Shown: positions 1 through 12,300 of the stretch, in pieces
How positions within the stretch are numbered: position 1 is the first letter of the stretch
Layout: each line of letters starts with the position of its first letter
Made by a program: the position numbers and the translations under genes
Notes under the pieces: generated by a model
Told to the model about the DNA's origin: nothing
The model's database searches: none
What the model saw: only the letters and a program-made list of their open reading frames with translations
Assembly (NCBI RefSeq): GCF_963678635.1
Contig: NC_087067.1
Coordinates: 10,771,716-10,835,715, forward strand
DNA length: 64,000 nt
Reading direction: 5' to 3'
Source of the DNA: Symsagittifera roscoffensis
Lineage: Eukaryota > Xenacoelomorpha > Acoela > Convolutidae

Positions 1-1111
1 TACCACATTCATTCCCTTATCACAGGGGGGACGTTTTCTTGATAAATGGGTTTTCTTCGAAATTGAATGCGGGACGCAGTTGGATTGGAATTTCATTCTA
101 TTTATTTAGCAAAGTTTTCATATTCTGTATAAAAATACTTTTTTGGTTATTTGAAAAAAGTTTCATTCTTCCTGCTGCACATGACGATAGATTCCACGAA
201 GGTGGGAAACCTTGAAGTTTTTTGGCGTGACGGAAATTGAAACTGAAACATTAGGTATTTTTTAGAACATCCGTCTGGCAAAAAATTTTTCCTCGAAAAT
301 TGGTAGGGAAAGGGAGTTGTAGTGGAATTTCCCCACAGTTCATCGAACTACTAAGGCAATCTGGAAGTTGGGACATCCGTTGTTACAAAAAAAACTAATT
401 TCAAAAGTGGGCTAACTTTTTGACTTGTTGCTTTGAAAAGGCTACGGCTTTCTTGATAATCTGAGATTTGTAACTTCTCTTGCGACAATAAAATAGAAAA
501 AAAAAACTGGTTTTACTCCAGTCACGGCGGATAGTTGCACCCGATGAAATAAGAACAAAAATGTTTGCTTGTTTTTGTCGCTTTTTTGTCCCTGTTTTAC
601 TGAACTTTAGGGCTGAAAATTTTTGATTTGAATTTAGCCGGATAAAAAACTGTATAATGTGGTTTTCAAAACTGTGTCTGCCTATTTAAAACAAGCAAAC
701 CGGAGATGTGTTCTGGATGCCAAAATCCGGGTAAAAAGCACAAGGTGTGTTTGATTTGTGGTAGTAATAATTTGCGCAGTATAAAACCCGATTGAAATTA
801 GGTAATTTTGGTAAACATTTGTACGTAATTCAATAGTGTTCAGTTGTTTGTATTTCGCTAATCCAAATTATTTCAAATCAATTTTTACATGAGATAATGT
901 TTTTCCAGAAAAGAACGTTTGTTTTTGGGTAGAAGCTTTAGAATAACATTTAAAAATATCTTTTTGAGAGGGAAGGGTGGTGACTGAGAGTCAGATTTTA
1001 GATTTGAATCAGTCACTTGATTTAACACATTGCTTTGAAAGCTGTTTTGTTAAATAAAAGATTCCGATTCACTGCTTGTCATAAATGTATCACTCGCAAA
1101 AGTGTAACTTT
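1..1111. other. Flanking DNA, no gene recognised
   Basis: AT-rich sequence left of the large LTR element. I see no convincing coding region, RNA gene or repeat shared with the rest of the window. Its last four bases (CTTT) are the target duplication of the element. Confidence 0.5.
1108..1111. repeat. Target-site duplication, left copy (CTTT)
   Basis: CTTT directly abuts the left LTR end and recurs at 19778-19781 directly after the right LTR end. A 4-bp duplication is within the usual 4-6 bp range for Ty3/Gypsy integrases. It shows that the two LTRs belong to one insertion. Confidence 0.75.
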
Positions 1112-1520
1112 TGAGTTAAGTCTTATGCTTGGCTCATAGAGTAATTTCGGATGGGGTACACGGTCTGCCCGTCACGCTATCTTATTTTCGGCCGGATAGA
1201 TTCGTGCAACTTCTTAGTCTAATTCCCATCCTAGTCTTACTCTTATATCTACTAGTCTCAGGGTGTTTAACTAGTCTCTGCTAGGCTCAATAGATCTAAT
1301 GTATACTGGCTTTTTGCGACTGCTGAAGTTCTCTTGGAGAGGCAACTAATTTCTAGTTAAATTCAAATCTCTCTGGTGCTGAAATTACAAGTAATTTCAG
1401 CACTTACAAATAAGTGGGTTGTTAGTTAGATGGATCATGATTGGTTAATATTAAATATTTTAAAGTGATAAAATATCTAATTTATGACCAATAATAAAAT
1501 GTAGTTTAGATCAGGTTCCA
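1112..1520 (-). repeat. 3' LTR of the minus-strand element
   Basis: 409 bp, matching 19364-19777. The main difference is near 1133-1150, where the other LTR has a short duplicated segment (ATGAGGTACACCG twice). Immediately upstream on the minus strand is a weak purine tract (GGATGGG, 1521-1527) that could be the polypurine tract. It contains the conserved perfect hairpin at 1376-1403. Confidence 0.85.
1376..1403. promoter_or_regulatory. Perfect LTR hairpin
   Basis: Arms GTGCTGAAATTAC and GTAATTTCAGCAC pair over 13 bp around a 2-base AA loop. The same hairpin is at 19633-19660, and a version with compensating base changes is at 21501-21524. A role in RNA folding, 3' end formation or transcription is inferred. 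Confidence 0.7.
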
Positions 1521-3155
1521 CCCATCCGGGGTTTACAGAATTTTTAGTTTTTATCTTTATTTCTGTAATTGAAGGATGGATGATGATCGTTGGTATTTGG
1601 CGAACATCATTTTCTTATTCTTGTTCCTTGGAGAAGAGAGCTCCAGAAAGCTAGAGTCGTCGACAGAGTTCCTCTTGAAGAAGAACGGTCCATGATGCTG
1701 GATTCATGGATATGAAGTTTTTAGCTTGTCATTCGACAACGACAGTGATCCCCAACGAAACCAATCTGATTTCCAAATGGTTTGCTATGACTGCTTATTC
1801 TGCCTTTGTGGAGAACTGATTGAGTATCACTTTCATCTGGAAGTGGTGTGAAGATTGTGTTTGGAGGGAATGCTTTGTACTTCGGATCTGTACGTATACT
1901 TGAGCATCGAGGTGGTCATTGGTCTGATCCAATGAAGTCCTTCTCTGCGAAGTCAAGTCGTACTTTAAGTCCTTTAATTCGTGGATGTGAGCGGCATGTA
2001 GATTGTGTTCAGCCATTCTGTAGGTCGAGTGTTATGGGATCATCTAGTCTTTGGATGTTCGTCTTTGTATTCGTGTATGATCTATATACTGCATATTATG
2101 ATTTACATTTTAAAAAATTTTGGTTAATTTAGTTTTTTAGTTATGATCTTGATTAGTTGTTTTCGCAAAAGCGGTTTTGTTTTAGTTCAGTTATTTTGAA
2201 GAGTTACTCACCCTTGAGAACCTGTTAGTAAAAATAAAGTGTGGTCACAAAGCGTGGGTGTAGCACGGTGGGTTAGGCCGGCTATAGAGCATGCTCCGGA
2301 CGTCCTCTCTGGTGGGTTAGGCCAGGAGTGGGAGTATGATATCATGCTGTTTCTTTGAGAGGTCCTGCTTTGTGTTAACTTTTTATATTGTGTTTTTTTC
2401 TGGTTTTTCTTATGTTACTTTGGTTGTGTCCTTTTTTCAAAAATCAAGTTGTTTTTGGTTTGGGTTTGTCTTGCGACTTTTTGGTGTCTTACCATTTTTT
2501 TAGACTTGGTAATCGTCTTCAAAAGAATAAATTATCCAGTTTTTAGCTGGTTTTATCCGGTTTGGGTACCGTAGGTTTTCTTTTCTTAGTCATGCTGTTA
2601 GTTTATGGTTTATGGTGTTTAGGAAACTGCGTTGGTCAGTTTAGGTTAATATATAATTCCTTTCCAACCGGGTTTTTTGGGTATTTGTTATCGCTTGTGT
2701 GAGTTATTGTTAGTGAAAACTGAAAACTTAAAATCATTTTTTAAAACAATTCCTCGTGGGCGAGCTGTGCGATTTTGGATAGAATTCTTGTGCAAGTGAA
2801 TGAAAAGATAGAAAAGGTTAGTACTGCTCACTTCTTTTATAAATTTTACTGCTTAGAAATTGAAATTTACTACTTTGGGGAATTTTAAAATTATAAATTT
2901 TCATCGTATTCAATTTTACTACTCTGGGGAAATAATTTAGATTAAGTTACTGATTTTGGTATGAATTTTACTGCTTCATTTAGTGCATAAGATTTAATGA
3001 TTATTATAAATTCAAGAGTTTGTGTTTTTATTTGGTTTTTTCTTCCTTCTTGCAGGTGATTATGGTGTGAAGACTAAAAGAATAAACTAAACATCTATAT
3101 AAAATGGTTAGTACAAATTTAAATTAGTTAGTTGTAACATCTAGTTTATATTTAC
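1521..3155 (-). other. 3' untranslated region of the element
   Basis: No credible reading frame between Y and the 3' LTR. It contains a repeated GGTGGGTTAGGCC (2268-2280 and 2310-2322) and, read on the plus strand, a weak tRNA-type A-box-like string at 2261-2272. Short open frames here look like chance. Confidence 0.55.
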
Positions 3156-5079
3156 CTAGTCATCGGAGAAGAAACCATGTGGGAAAATGTCGTGAATAAG
3201 ATCTGATGTTGTTAGTAATTTAGCTAGTATGCGTATGACATTTTTAGTTTGCAGCAGTGGCCAAAGCAATTGAAGTGCTTTTATGGTGTTTAGTTCTTCG
3301 GTCCCAACTGCGAATTCATGAGATGTGTTTTGCATTAGATTGTATAATTTATGATTGTATTTAGTATTATGAATGATTTCTAATATGGATATTTCGATAG
3401 GTTGAATGAATTCATGCGGGATGATGAAGGGTCGGGATTCTTCGTCATTGAAGATCTTGGTGAGGTGACAGAATATATAAATCTGGGTAACTGGGTCATA
3501 GTTGCGGAGGATGCCTTGAAGGTTAGTATTTTTTTTGCAATAAATGAAATTAAGAAAAAATGGTGAGGTGTATTTAGAATTAGTAAACTGAAATCGGTGG
3601 TGAGATTGTCGTAATGGTGTATCAAAATGATTTTGAATAAAACGAAAATATGTGTAAGTGTGCGTTTGTTTAGTTTGCAACATAATATCGTGGGAACAGT
3701 GCAAATAACGGTTTTAAAATGTTTCATATGCCTGGATATCTGCTAGTGCTTCAGAAAAAATATGATCATGCTTTTTATCGAAAATATTGAGGGTGAATTT
3801 ATAAGATGTTTTGATGAAAAATTTTTCTGTCAGTTGTGGGTTAGCAAAACGGTCTTCATCTAGAAATTGGTCTTGATTTGGTCTAATGATATTATGATTG
3901 TAGTATTCAATTGAGTAATCATTAGCGCGGGGTGCTGTGAATGTTTTTAGTAACTTCTTATATCCTACAAATGTAAATTGTCAGGGTGTGAGTGACGTGG
4001 TTAGTCTATATAAATCGTTTTTGGTTCTTTCAATATCGTGTGTGGTGTTACGAAGTGGTAAAGAAAGAGGGTTAGTGAAATTATGATAAGCGGTCCAATG
4101 AAGTGTAGGTATTAAAACATTCTCATCTACAAAATTATGTGGTTCTGTATTAGTGTCAGAATGATTTAGGGTGTATTGTGGAAATAAAGGTAGGGTCACT
4201 TGGAGATAATTTGCGGTGTTGGTGTGGTCTGGATGATTGATATACTCTCTGGCGGTTCCGGGTTTTGATGGAAATGGGTGATTTGGAAATTTTTGTTTAA
4301 AGGTTCTATAAGCTCGGTTAGTGCTAGTGGATGTTTCTGTTGACGTGGATGATTGAGCTAGTGATGGTGTATAATCTGATAGTGGCGCAGGTGTTGGTGG
4401 ATTTGATGGTGTTAATGTTGATGATAATTGGTGAATAGTGAGAGTGTGGGGGTATGGTAATTGTTGTTGTAGGGTTATAAAATTATTAAGTTCTTCAGAA
4501 ATTTCAATGTTATCTGGGGCTATTGTTGGAGCGTTCGGAACTAAATGGGGATTAGTTTGAGGTTATTTGTGAAATATGGGAAGGAGTGGAGTGGGGTGGA
4601 AATTGGTTATGAGGTTGAATAGGTTGAAAGGGGGGTTTTGAAAAATTTGAAGATGTGGTTTGGGTATAAGTAAAAGGGGATGGTTCGGAGTCTGCGAATT
4701 TGTCGCGAGTTTCTTTATCGGAATTATTGAATTGTGATACTGTGTGAAAAAATGAGATGTCTGAGTTAGTATTAGAATTCATGCTTGATGATGTATTAAT
4801 TTGTGGTGAATTGGGTGGCGGAAAAGCGAAAAATGGGATAATGGGAATTTGAGTTTGGAGGTTGGCTGTGTGGGAATTTGAGCGATGGAGGGATCCAATT
4901 TGTCTGCTCATCGTGGGCTAAAAAAAATGATTATTTTGATATTGAAAAGTGGTGGTATGGGGTTGTTCAATAATTTGTTCATATGTATCATCATTTTGTT
5001 GTTGTTGTGTTACTATATGCTGGATGGTGCTTTGTATTGTATTTGGTCTAAAATTTGGAGGGTTTTTATTTGCTAAATT
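3156..5079 (-). pseudogene. Y: unrecognised coding region downstream of env
   Basis: About 1.9 kb of protein-like sequence continues after the env stop. The first part (5079 to about 4560) is in the same frame as the env tail and is interrupted by TAG near 4920. A frameshift near 4555 follows, then a long stretch broken by only two nonsense codons (near 3980 and 3715), ending at 3156 in ...GFFSDD. The N-terminal half is rich in P, Q, N, S and T and probably disordered. The last 180 or so residues look folded, with aromatic and leucine-rich stretches. I recognise no family. It is either a very long cytoplasmic extension of Env or a separate accessory gene expressed by readthrough or from its own message. 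That it is coding rests on composition and frame length only, since the second copy does not reach here. Confidence 0.6.
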
Positions 5080-7537
5080 TCAAAAATTTCGGGGAACTAG
5101 TGATAATGGATGGTTTTGAGGTAGGTTTGGTAATTGTGGTGCTGTAGGTGTTGTATTTGTATTACTTTGTTCTTCGTCGTATGTATTTGGTCTTTTGGAT
5201 AATTTTGTATTGTATTCTTTGATTTGTGCATCTAAGATTATTTTGTTTATTGATGATGAAAATATTCCAAAGAAACCTGCAAATAGTATGCGTGCTACGC
5301 TTGCTTGTCTATTTACTTGTGTGTATATTGTACATGTGTTATAGATTCCTTTTAGTAGTGAGAAAATAAATCCAATAAAACTAAACATAGCGTATAAGAT
5401 AGTCAGTTTTTCTAAGATGTAATATGGTCATCCTAGAAAGGCAAGAATTTTGTTCTTTAGAGTAACAAAACTGAAAATATTAATGGATGAAATATCTTGT
5501 GGTCTGTATTTTTCACCTTTAAATATATGTAGTCTTTGATATCTTTAAAATATCCACTGTAGTCTTGTGTATAAATGTCTGAGAAGCCTGCGGTTTCGGT
5601 AAATTTTCTTAAATTTTGATCTATTGATTGTCGTTGTATAGTGTCCATTTGTGTTAGTAGTTCTTGAAACTGTTGTGTTCCAATGTCATGTTGTAAATCC
5701 GATTTAGAATTTATTTCAATCGATTGTAAATCGATGTTGGGATTGCGAGCAATGGCTCGAATACTTTCCGGTGAAAACTTTTTTAATGGTTGCATTAATG
5801 TAGGGTATGGTGTTAGTAAATAGTATTTTTCTTCGTCAGGGTTTAATTGTACTACGTTGTGGCTGTTGTCTGATCCACATGGGACTGCGGTATCCCAAAA
5901 ACATGTTCGTCTTGAAAGTGTATCAACAAAATGTACTTTATTTTTTATAGAATATGGAAATTCTTTTATAACATCGTTTATCTTCAAAAACATAGAGTGG
6001 TGATACTTTTTTGGTACAAGTATAAAACCATAAGATATTGCCATCGTAATCAAGGAAATTTGATCTGTTTCCTGATAACAAATATCCTGCGTAGGGTAAT
6101 TTTAAGACTGCTAATGCGAGTGATTGCAAGATCTCTGTTCTTTCTAATTCGCATAGTTGGTGAAGTGTTTTGAGTTCAGAAAGTGACATATCTTGAAAAG
6201 TTCGACTAATCGTGTAGTCTAATTTCATGTCTAAGTGAATGTCATATTGTATTGCGCCAAAATAGGTATTATTCATTAAAGATAGTTTTTGTAAACGTGT
6301 GCTTTTACTGTCGTAAGGTTTTAGTTTTCCACCAGGTTTACCTGCAATTTTAATGAGGTTCACAGGGACGTATGATGTGCCTTCGTTAATAGGGTGACTT
6401 GTTGCATAAGGGTCAAATTTTATTTTTCCAGTGGTCATTTTGAAACCTTTTTCTTATTCGACAAGTATTTCAGAGTATTGTGTTTTGTAAAGTGGATTGC
6501 GATATTTACATGCAAACTCTGTTTCCGATAGATTTGAAAACGTGTCAATTTATTTTCTATATTATGAATATTTCTGAAATCAGTGCTTTGTTTGTGAGAT
6601 AGGTTCGTATGGGATGGATTCGTATGGGATGGATTCAATAAAATATTTTTCATGAAATTTTATCATTCGAGCGTGTATTTTTGCTACTTCAAATGTTTTA
6701 CAAGTGTCTTCGTGAAACCGAACAGTTGTTGCTTGTGTCCTTGTTGTGGGATCACAATAGCCTTGGTCATTTTTACTTGGTAATCTTATTCCTTGATAAA
6801 TAATGGTATTGTCTTTTAAATCTCGTGTAAGTTGAATTTTTTCAAGTTGTATTTTGCAATCGAAAAACATTGTTTCTGGGTATCTTTTATTTTTTGTATC
6901 TGCTTTGCAATTTGAAGGATTATTTTTTTCCAATGTGTGGTATCCAGTGTTTATCGTGAATTTCGTATCTTAGTCGTTCGTGTGCGCCATTATATGGGTA
7001 TCGTTCGTCTAATTGAATATGTCCTTGGTATCTTTCAAGTTCTGCTTGATGTACTGAGTCGGCAAAAACTTGAAAGTTTACTATTTTTCTGTTTGACTTT
7101 TTATTTTTCGTTAAGTTTAAGCTAAGTAATTTGTTTTTACAATCGTCGGGTTTTAAATGTAAAATTCTTTCTATATTACTCGGATAGAAGGATTCGTGAT
7201 CAAGTTAATTTTTGTTTCCGTTAGAAACTTGTGAACAGTGTACTTTTTTTATTTCGGAAAATGTGGCTGTGAGTTTATAACCTGTAAGTGTTGTGGCTCG
7301 GGCTTTTGAGTATAATGTTGCTATTACATTTGTGGTTTCTATAGCTTGTGGTTCCGATTCGTATTGTGTTACTTGATTTATAGCATATTTGTGTTGTGTT
7401 TTTTGTTCGTTTTCTTCACAATCATAATGTGTTACTAGTAAATCCTGAGGTCCTGTACGAGGAGATGGGTTTGTATTTTGTTCAGAAAAAATTAGACAAA
7501 GGATTTGTTGAAAAGTGAATATCTTTAAAATATACAT
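5080..7537 (-). pseudogene. env: env: viral-type membrane glycoprotein gene, decayed
   Basis: The ATG at 7537 opens a hydrophobic signal-peptide-like start (MYILKIFTFQQILCLIF), followed by a cysteine-containing ectodomain (LLVTHYDCEENEQ and LCELERTEILQSL motifs). Near the C-terminus (about 5390-5300) a hydrophobic membrane segment (FIGFIFSLLKG) precedes a polar tail ending at 5080. An envelope protein would mediate fusion or entry for an infectious retroelement. The reading frame is split into at least five pieces. The YDC...E and CELERT-type motifs remind me of class III, gB-like glycoproteins of chuvirus type captured by arthropod and other LTR elements. That resemblance is from memory and not tested. 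Its start overlaps the end of X by 13 nt. Confidence 0.65.
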
Positions 7538-8850
7538 GTGTATGATAATCCTGAATATGGATTATAAAATGTGATATATCCAATTGTGTTTTTGGTGTAT
7601 CTGTCGTATTTATAAATTACTTCAGTTGTTATAAATGCAGGAGGTAGTGATTGAGCTGTTATAATCGGTGGAATTAGGGTAAAAGGGTGTTGAACAATAT
7701 TATTAAGTTTGACTGTGATTTCAGATTTTCAGTTGGAGACTATTTTGTTGAAGTATTTGAATATTATGTTGTCGAATATCTTCGTGGATATCCTGTCTAT
7801 ATTGTAATTTATTAAGTGCCCAACTATGGAGTCGGCTAATTTCTTGATGTTGTCCAAATAGTGGGGGAGGTGCTACGAAAGTGTTCCAATCTAATCGTAA
7901 AGGGATGTTTGATGATGATTGTTCTCTGTATCGAGCGTGAAGATTGTTTGGAAAATTTAGGGGGAAAAGTGTTGGTGATATTTGACTTAAAAATGTTGTC
8001 GATGGAAGTGAAAGTGTTTCTGGTAGGGATGATAGTGTTGTATCAGAAGAAATATCTATTGGTTCGTTTACTAAATTTTGTTTACCTTGAGTATATGAGT
8101 GTGAAGTCCAATATGGTAAGCGTTCGGTAGTTTCTGGGGGGTTAAAAGGATTTTCACGAATTTGTTCTGATGTTGGGGTTGAACCTAGATAGTCTGATGG
8201 AATATTTGAAAAGCTATGTTGTGAGGTAAGTGTAGGGGTATCTGGCAATGTACTGCTAGAAAGTTCTGAGTTAGTTGGTGCTGGAGATTGAGGTATACTA
8301 AAATGAACTCTGGGAGTTTGAAAATTTCTATTTCGTCTTGGATCTATAATTTGTCTATTTATTTCAAGTGTATTTTGATTTTGACTTATATGTCCTACTC
8401 GATTTAAGTCTTGTTGTAAGGTGGGGTATAAATTATATGTTGGTTCACTTAAAGGTGCTTGTCGATGGACTGGTTCAAATGGTTCTGATAAGCGTGCGTG
8501 TCGTTCCTCAAAAGTGTACGGATTATCTTGAAAGGAAATGCGTGTTGATGTTTGAGGATTTTGGGTGGTTGTAGGTGTTACCGGACTTTCTTGGGAAGAT
8601 GTTGGTGGGGGCTATTTAGGTGGTGGTTGATTAGCAAATTTGAAAATGTATTTGAGTGATTAACTTTTTAGAATTTATGTTTGTTATAGTATTCTTCAAT
8701 AAAAAGAATTAAAAGAATAGTTGGTAGGGCAGATGTGACTACTGCCTTCTTTATACATTTGCACATTGTCATGATCAGGGATGTCAAGAATGTGAGGAAA
8801 ATTATGAACAAAAGAAAGATATCTTTTCGACTGAAAATAGTTCGTATCAT
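7525..8850 (-). pseudogene. X: membrane-anchored, Pro/Ser/Thr-rich gene between pol and env
   Basis: The ATG at 8850 starts a short basic head (MIRTIFSRKD), then a strong hydrophobic stretch (IFLLFIIFLTFLTSLIM) and a second near residue 45, suggesting a signal anchor. After a frameshift near 8660 a long P/S/T/N/Q-rich region runs to about 7721 (MPDTPTLTSQHSFS, ETLSLPSTTF, ending ILQQNSLQLKI). A further shift leads to a last segment ending in GLSYTCIF at 7525. That TAA lies inside the first codons of env. I know no family. The position between pol and env and the overlap suggest a virion or accessory membrane protein coupled to Env. Confidence 0.55.
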
Positions 8851-9716
8851 TTATATAGATTTTGAGTTATCTTACCTGTGAATGCGGTCGAGGATTTAGC
8901 AAAGTTGGAGATATATTTCAAATAGGGAATAGAAAATTAGAAAAAAATTGCAAAAAATTATCAAAAGGATTATTAGGGCTTCGAAAGTTTCAATAAAAAA
9001 TATTAGCAAAAGTTTAAATAGAATAGAAAATTTTATGAACATATTTATGATTGTTTGTTTGAGAGAATCGACTGTTAACGAAAGAAGCATTTAAGAAATG
9101 ATTCGTTCCGTCGAATATTTTTTAAAATTTTTGGGGAAATTTTCAAGTGTGGTCGGATTATTTATTGATTTTTTGACAAGTGGGTTGAGTTTTGTCAAAA
9201 ATTGTTGGGGGCTTATTTTATGGTGCTTGGGAGGTCTTCTTAATTTTGTTTTTATTTGTCGGATAATTTGGTGTCTTTTTGAGATATTTGTACTTTAGGC
9301 CAAATGATCATGTTTATTTTTACTTTAGGCTAATTTGCCATTTTTGGTTATAGGGTTTTTGAGGTCTAAATTGAGAAAATATTGTTGATCTTTGCATTAT
9401 TTGAGAGGGGAGGGTTGTAATATTGAAATGGTGTTTATTTTAATTGTCAAAATTTAGCAAGGTGCTTATTTTTGACCTGGAGGTTATAAAGTTATAGTTA
9501 TCGATATGCCTGGGGATTGATATCTGTTGGCTAATGAGTTTGTGTTAGAGATTTTGAAGGTGACGAATTTGAGTGAATCCTATTGGCTGAAGTTGAACTA
9601 GAATTTATCAAGTGTTTTTCAGCATTTTATTACGGAATTATGAAAATTCAAAATGATTGAAAAGAATATAAGTTATTAATTTAAAATTAAAGTTGTTTTT
9701 GAAATTCACCTTTTCT
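8851..9716 (-). other. pol-to-X spacer
   Basis: Largely non-coding. One 64-codon, very hydrophobic open frame (8896-9090) on the minus strand could be an upstream leader peptide, but its F/L/I-rich composition is what T-rich DNA gives by chance. No other feature seen. Confidence 0.4.
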
Positions 9717-11212
9717 TTAATATTTTAGATTGTGGGATGAATGTTTTGTATTTTTTAAGTGGTTGACTTCTAAGTCGTGATGATTCTCTATGTTCTGATT
9801 TTTTTGGTCAATTTTCCATGTTTTCTCTCTTTTTGAGTTGTTTTTTGTTCTAAGATGTTAGCTGTTTGAGGAGTTACATTTTGTGTAATGATTTCCTTTT
9901 TGTTGTTGTTGTCATTAGCTGTTTGATTTTGTTCTCTTTGTGTATTGTTTTGAACAATTTTTAAACCCGTGAAAGAATATAATTGAGTTAATTCGCGAAG
10001 TGCGTATTCTTTCGGGTAATAAGGTAATAAATTCTTACGATGTTGAACGATTTCTTTTTTATTAGTACCAGTGAGTTTGTATGTTACTTCAGTAGGCTTG
10101 TCAATTATTTGCTATGGTCCTTTTCGAAGTGGTTGTAATTTTTTAGAGATTCCTTTTTTGGTATAAAAATTTGGTATTTAAACAAATGTTCCTATCTTTA
10201 AATCTCTGGCTGGCATAAAACGTGAATTAACTTGGTTGTTTATGTTTTGCCTTTGTAACAATTTCTTTGTTACTTTTTGGTAGATTTCATTATGTTTTTT
10301 ATCTCTATTTAAGATCCATTCAGTATGTGTACCGGACGCTAATTTTAGAATTTGTGGAGGATGAAAATGATCTTCATCATGTGTGTGTAATGGTATATTA
10401 TAACATATTGAATCTTTGTTTGGTTGACAATGACCTTGTGTGTTTTTATGAGCGTTTGCTGTGAACATAATTGGTTTTCTTGGCTTTTGATTAAGAACCA
10501 TTTCATATGGTGTAACTCTTAAAGTTGTTGTGATTTATATTTATGAATTATACGATAAGGGAATTAATTTTACGTCTGCTGACCATTCAGTGTATTGTGT
10601 ATCATTACCATTAAGGATACATCTAAGGTATTCTTGCAGTGAACGGTTCATGCCTTCGACTAATCCGTTTGTCCAAGGTGCATGAGTTGTACGTGGTTTG
10701 TGCTTGATGTTATACAAGTGGCATAATGTGATGATTTCATTATTTATAAATTCTGTGCCATTATCTCTGACTAATATTTCGGGTAGTCCGAATTTAGCTA
10801 TCCAATGTTCGTAGAGTGTCGTATATGCATAATAAGCATTACAATGTGTTACAGGGTTGAGTGCTACATAGTGTGTAAATGCGTCAACAATGACCATAAT
10901 GTAGAAATTTCCTTCAGAGGATGGTGAAATTGGTCTTTTTGTGTCAAAAGAAATCCGATGATTAAAATATAGACTTTGTCCTTTAAAATCTGTTTTTGAT
11001 TTGGATAAGGTTTATATAATTGACATATTATACAATCGTTGCATAAAACTTTAATCCAATTGGGGCATTTGGAAAGTAGAAGTTTTGAGTAAATTTGAAT
11101 ATGTTTTTTCTGATCCTGAGTGTCTTTTGGTATTTTGTGTATTTGATATGTTGAATGCTATCGACATCATACTTAAAGGGAGACAGGGGACTTTAGAATC
11201 AGTTAATTGATA
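9717..11212 (-). pseudogene. pol: pol: integrase domain
   Basis: Retroviral-type integrase that would join element DNA to the genome. The CxxC half of the zinc-binding domain (CNDCIIC) lies near 11010-11050. The catalytic core is 10541-10897: first D in VIVDAFTHY, second D in VRDNGTEFIN, and the E in NGLVEGMNRSLQEYL, so all three acidic residues are visible. A GPY/F-like module follows (RKGP at about 10118-10130), where the Y is a TAG stop. The C-terminal extension is rich in N, Q and K and ends at 9717. Other stops and shifts occur around 10520 and 10170. Confidence 0.85.
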
Positions 11213-11326
11213 TTCTAAAAGACCTGTGTTTTAATTTATAGTTGTATTGTTAAATTTTCTATAATATCGGAGGAGTGTTTGATTTCCTAAGATTGTGGTA
11301 TCAGCTTTTGTTGGTTTTGTTTTAAA
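11213..11326. repeat. Source copy of the 114-bp pol internal duplication
   Basis: This segment between RNase H and the integrase zinc domain recurs at 12555-12668 with about two mismatches. The shared string begins at TTCTAAAAGA in both places. Confidence 0.8.
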
Positions 11327-12300
11327 ATTTTGCCATGATTTGAGTTGTCTAATGACAGGGTCAAGGTTCTGGTATTTTTGTAATAGTTTTAGTGTAACTT
11401 TTTCTGTTTGTGGTAAAAAATATTTTCGACTTCTACTTTTGATAGTGGAATTGTATCGAGTGGGTCATGAAGATCAAAAAATTGATTCACTGTGTATTTT
11501 GGGTCATTTGTTAGTGTTGCTGATAAATTTATATTATCAGTTAAATTTTCTTTTTCTATTAAAGGGAAATGATCTTTTTTGTGTGGTTGTTGTTTTATTT
11601 TTTTTTGTTGGGTATTTTTTTTTATCCAATGTGAATATGGAATTTGTTTAAATGTGGTTGTTCCTAGTAAATAAACTTCGTAGTGATTGTTTTGACAATC
11701 TGAATAAAACGGAAAATGTTGTAAGTTATTTATTTCGGATTGATCAATGTCGGTTTTTACTGCATGTTTGCATTCTAATCGTGGTGATGTTTCGTCTTTT
11801 GCACGATAAAATTTGATATTTTGTGGTATTTCAACTGTAGTTTTTCGTGTAAGTAGTTCAAGTGGCGTGTTTCTATTTAATGTATCTAGTAATGCAAGAT
11901 TTTATCCTGCTCTCCAACTTATATGTAGGTTTGGGAATTTCATTAAAATTAATTGAAATCTATAAGCTCTATGGTTTGGATTTGATTTCTGTGTGAAAAG
12001 AAATATAATTGGTTTGTGATCTGTAAATAAAATTGTTGGATGTTTCGATCCAAGTATCAGAAATTCGTAATCTGTAAGTGTATATATTATAGCTGTACAT
12101 TCTCTCATGGGGATAGAGAGTCATAGTTCGGCTTGTGTAAATAAACGGGAATTTGCTGATATGAGATTCATCTTATTTGATCCATTATGTGATTGTAATA
12201 ATGCTGCGCCGAAGCCAAAATTTGAGCATCGCACATTGCGTAGAATGGTTGATTCGGATCTGGAATTGTGTTTGAAGTTTGTTCTGTTAAAAGCTTTTTA
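11327..12300 (-). pseudogene. pol: pol: RNase H and connection region
   Basis: RNase H would remove the RNA strand during reverse transcription. The clear part is 11902-12108, with the LFTDHKPIIFLF motif, YRFQLILMKFPNLHI and a following WRAG; a TAA then breaks the frame. Upstream, near 12215-12235, the conserved C-D-A-...-FGFGAA stretch holding the first catalytic aspartate is split by a one-base loss. The rest (to about 11330) is the linker to integrase. Confidence 0.8.

Noticed and set aside
1848-2132. 94-codon plus-strand ORF in the 3' region
   Set aside because: Antisense to the element, no recognisable features, ends in low-complexity sequence.
9098-9298. Hydrophobic plus-strand ORF
   Set aside because: Opposite strand to the element genes, F/L/V-rich composition expected from T/G-rich DNA, no start context or homologue.
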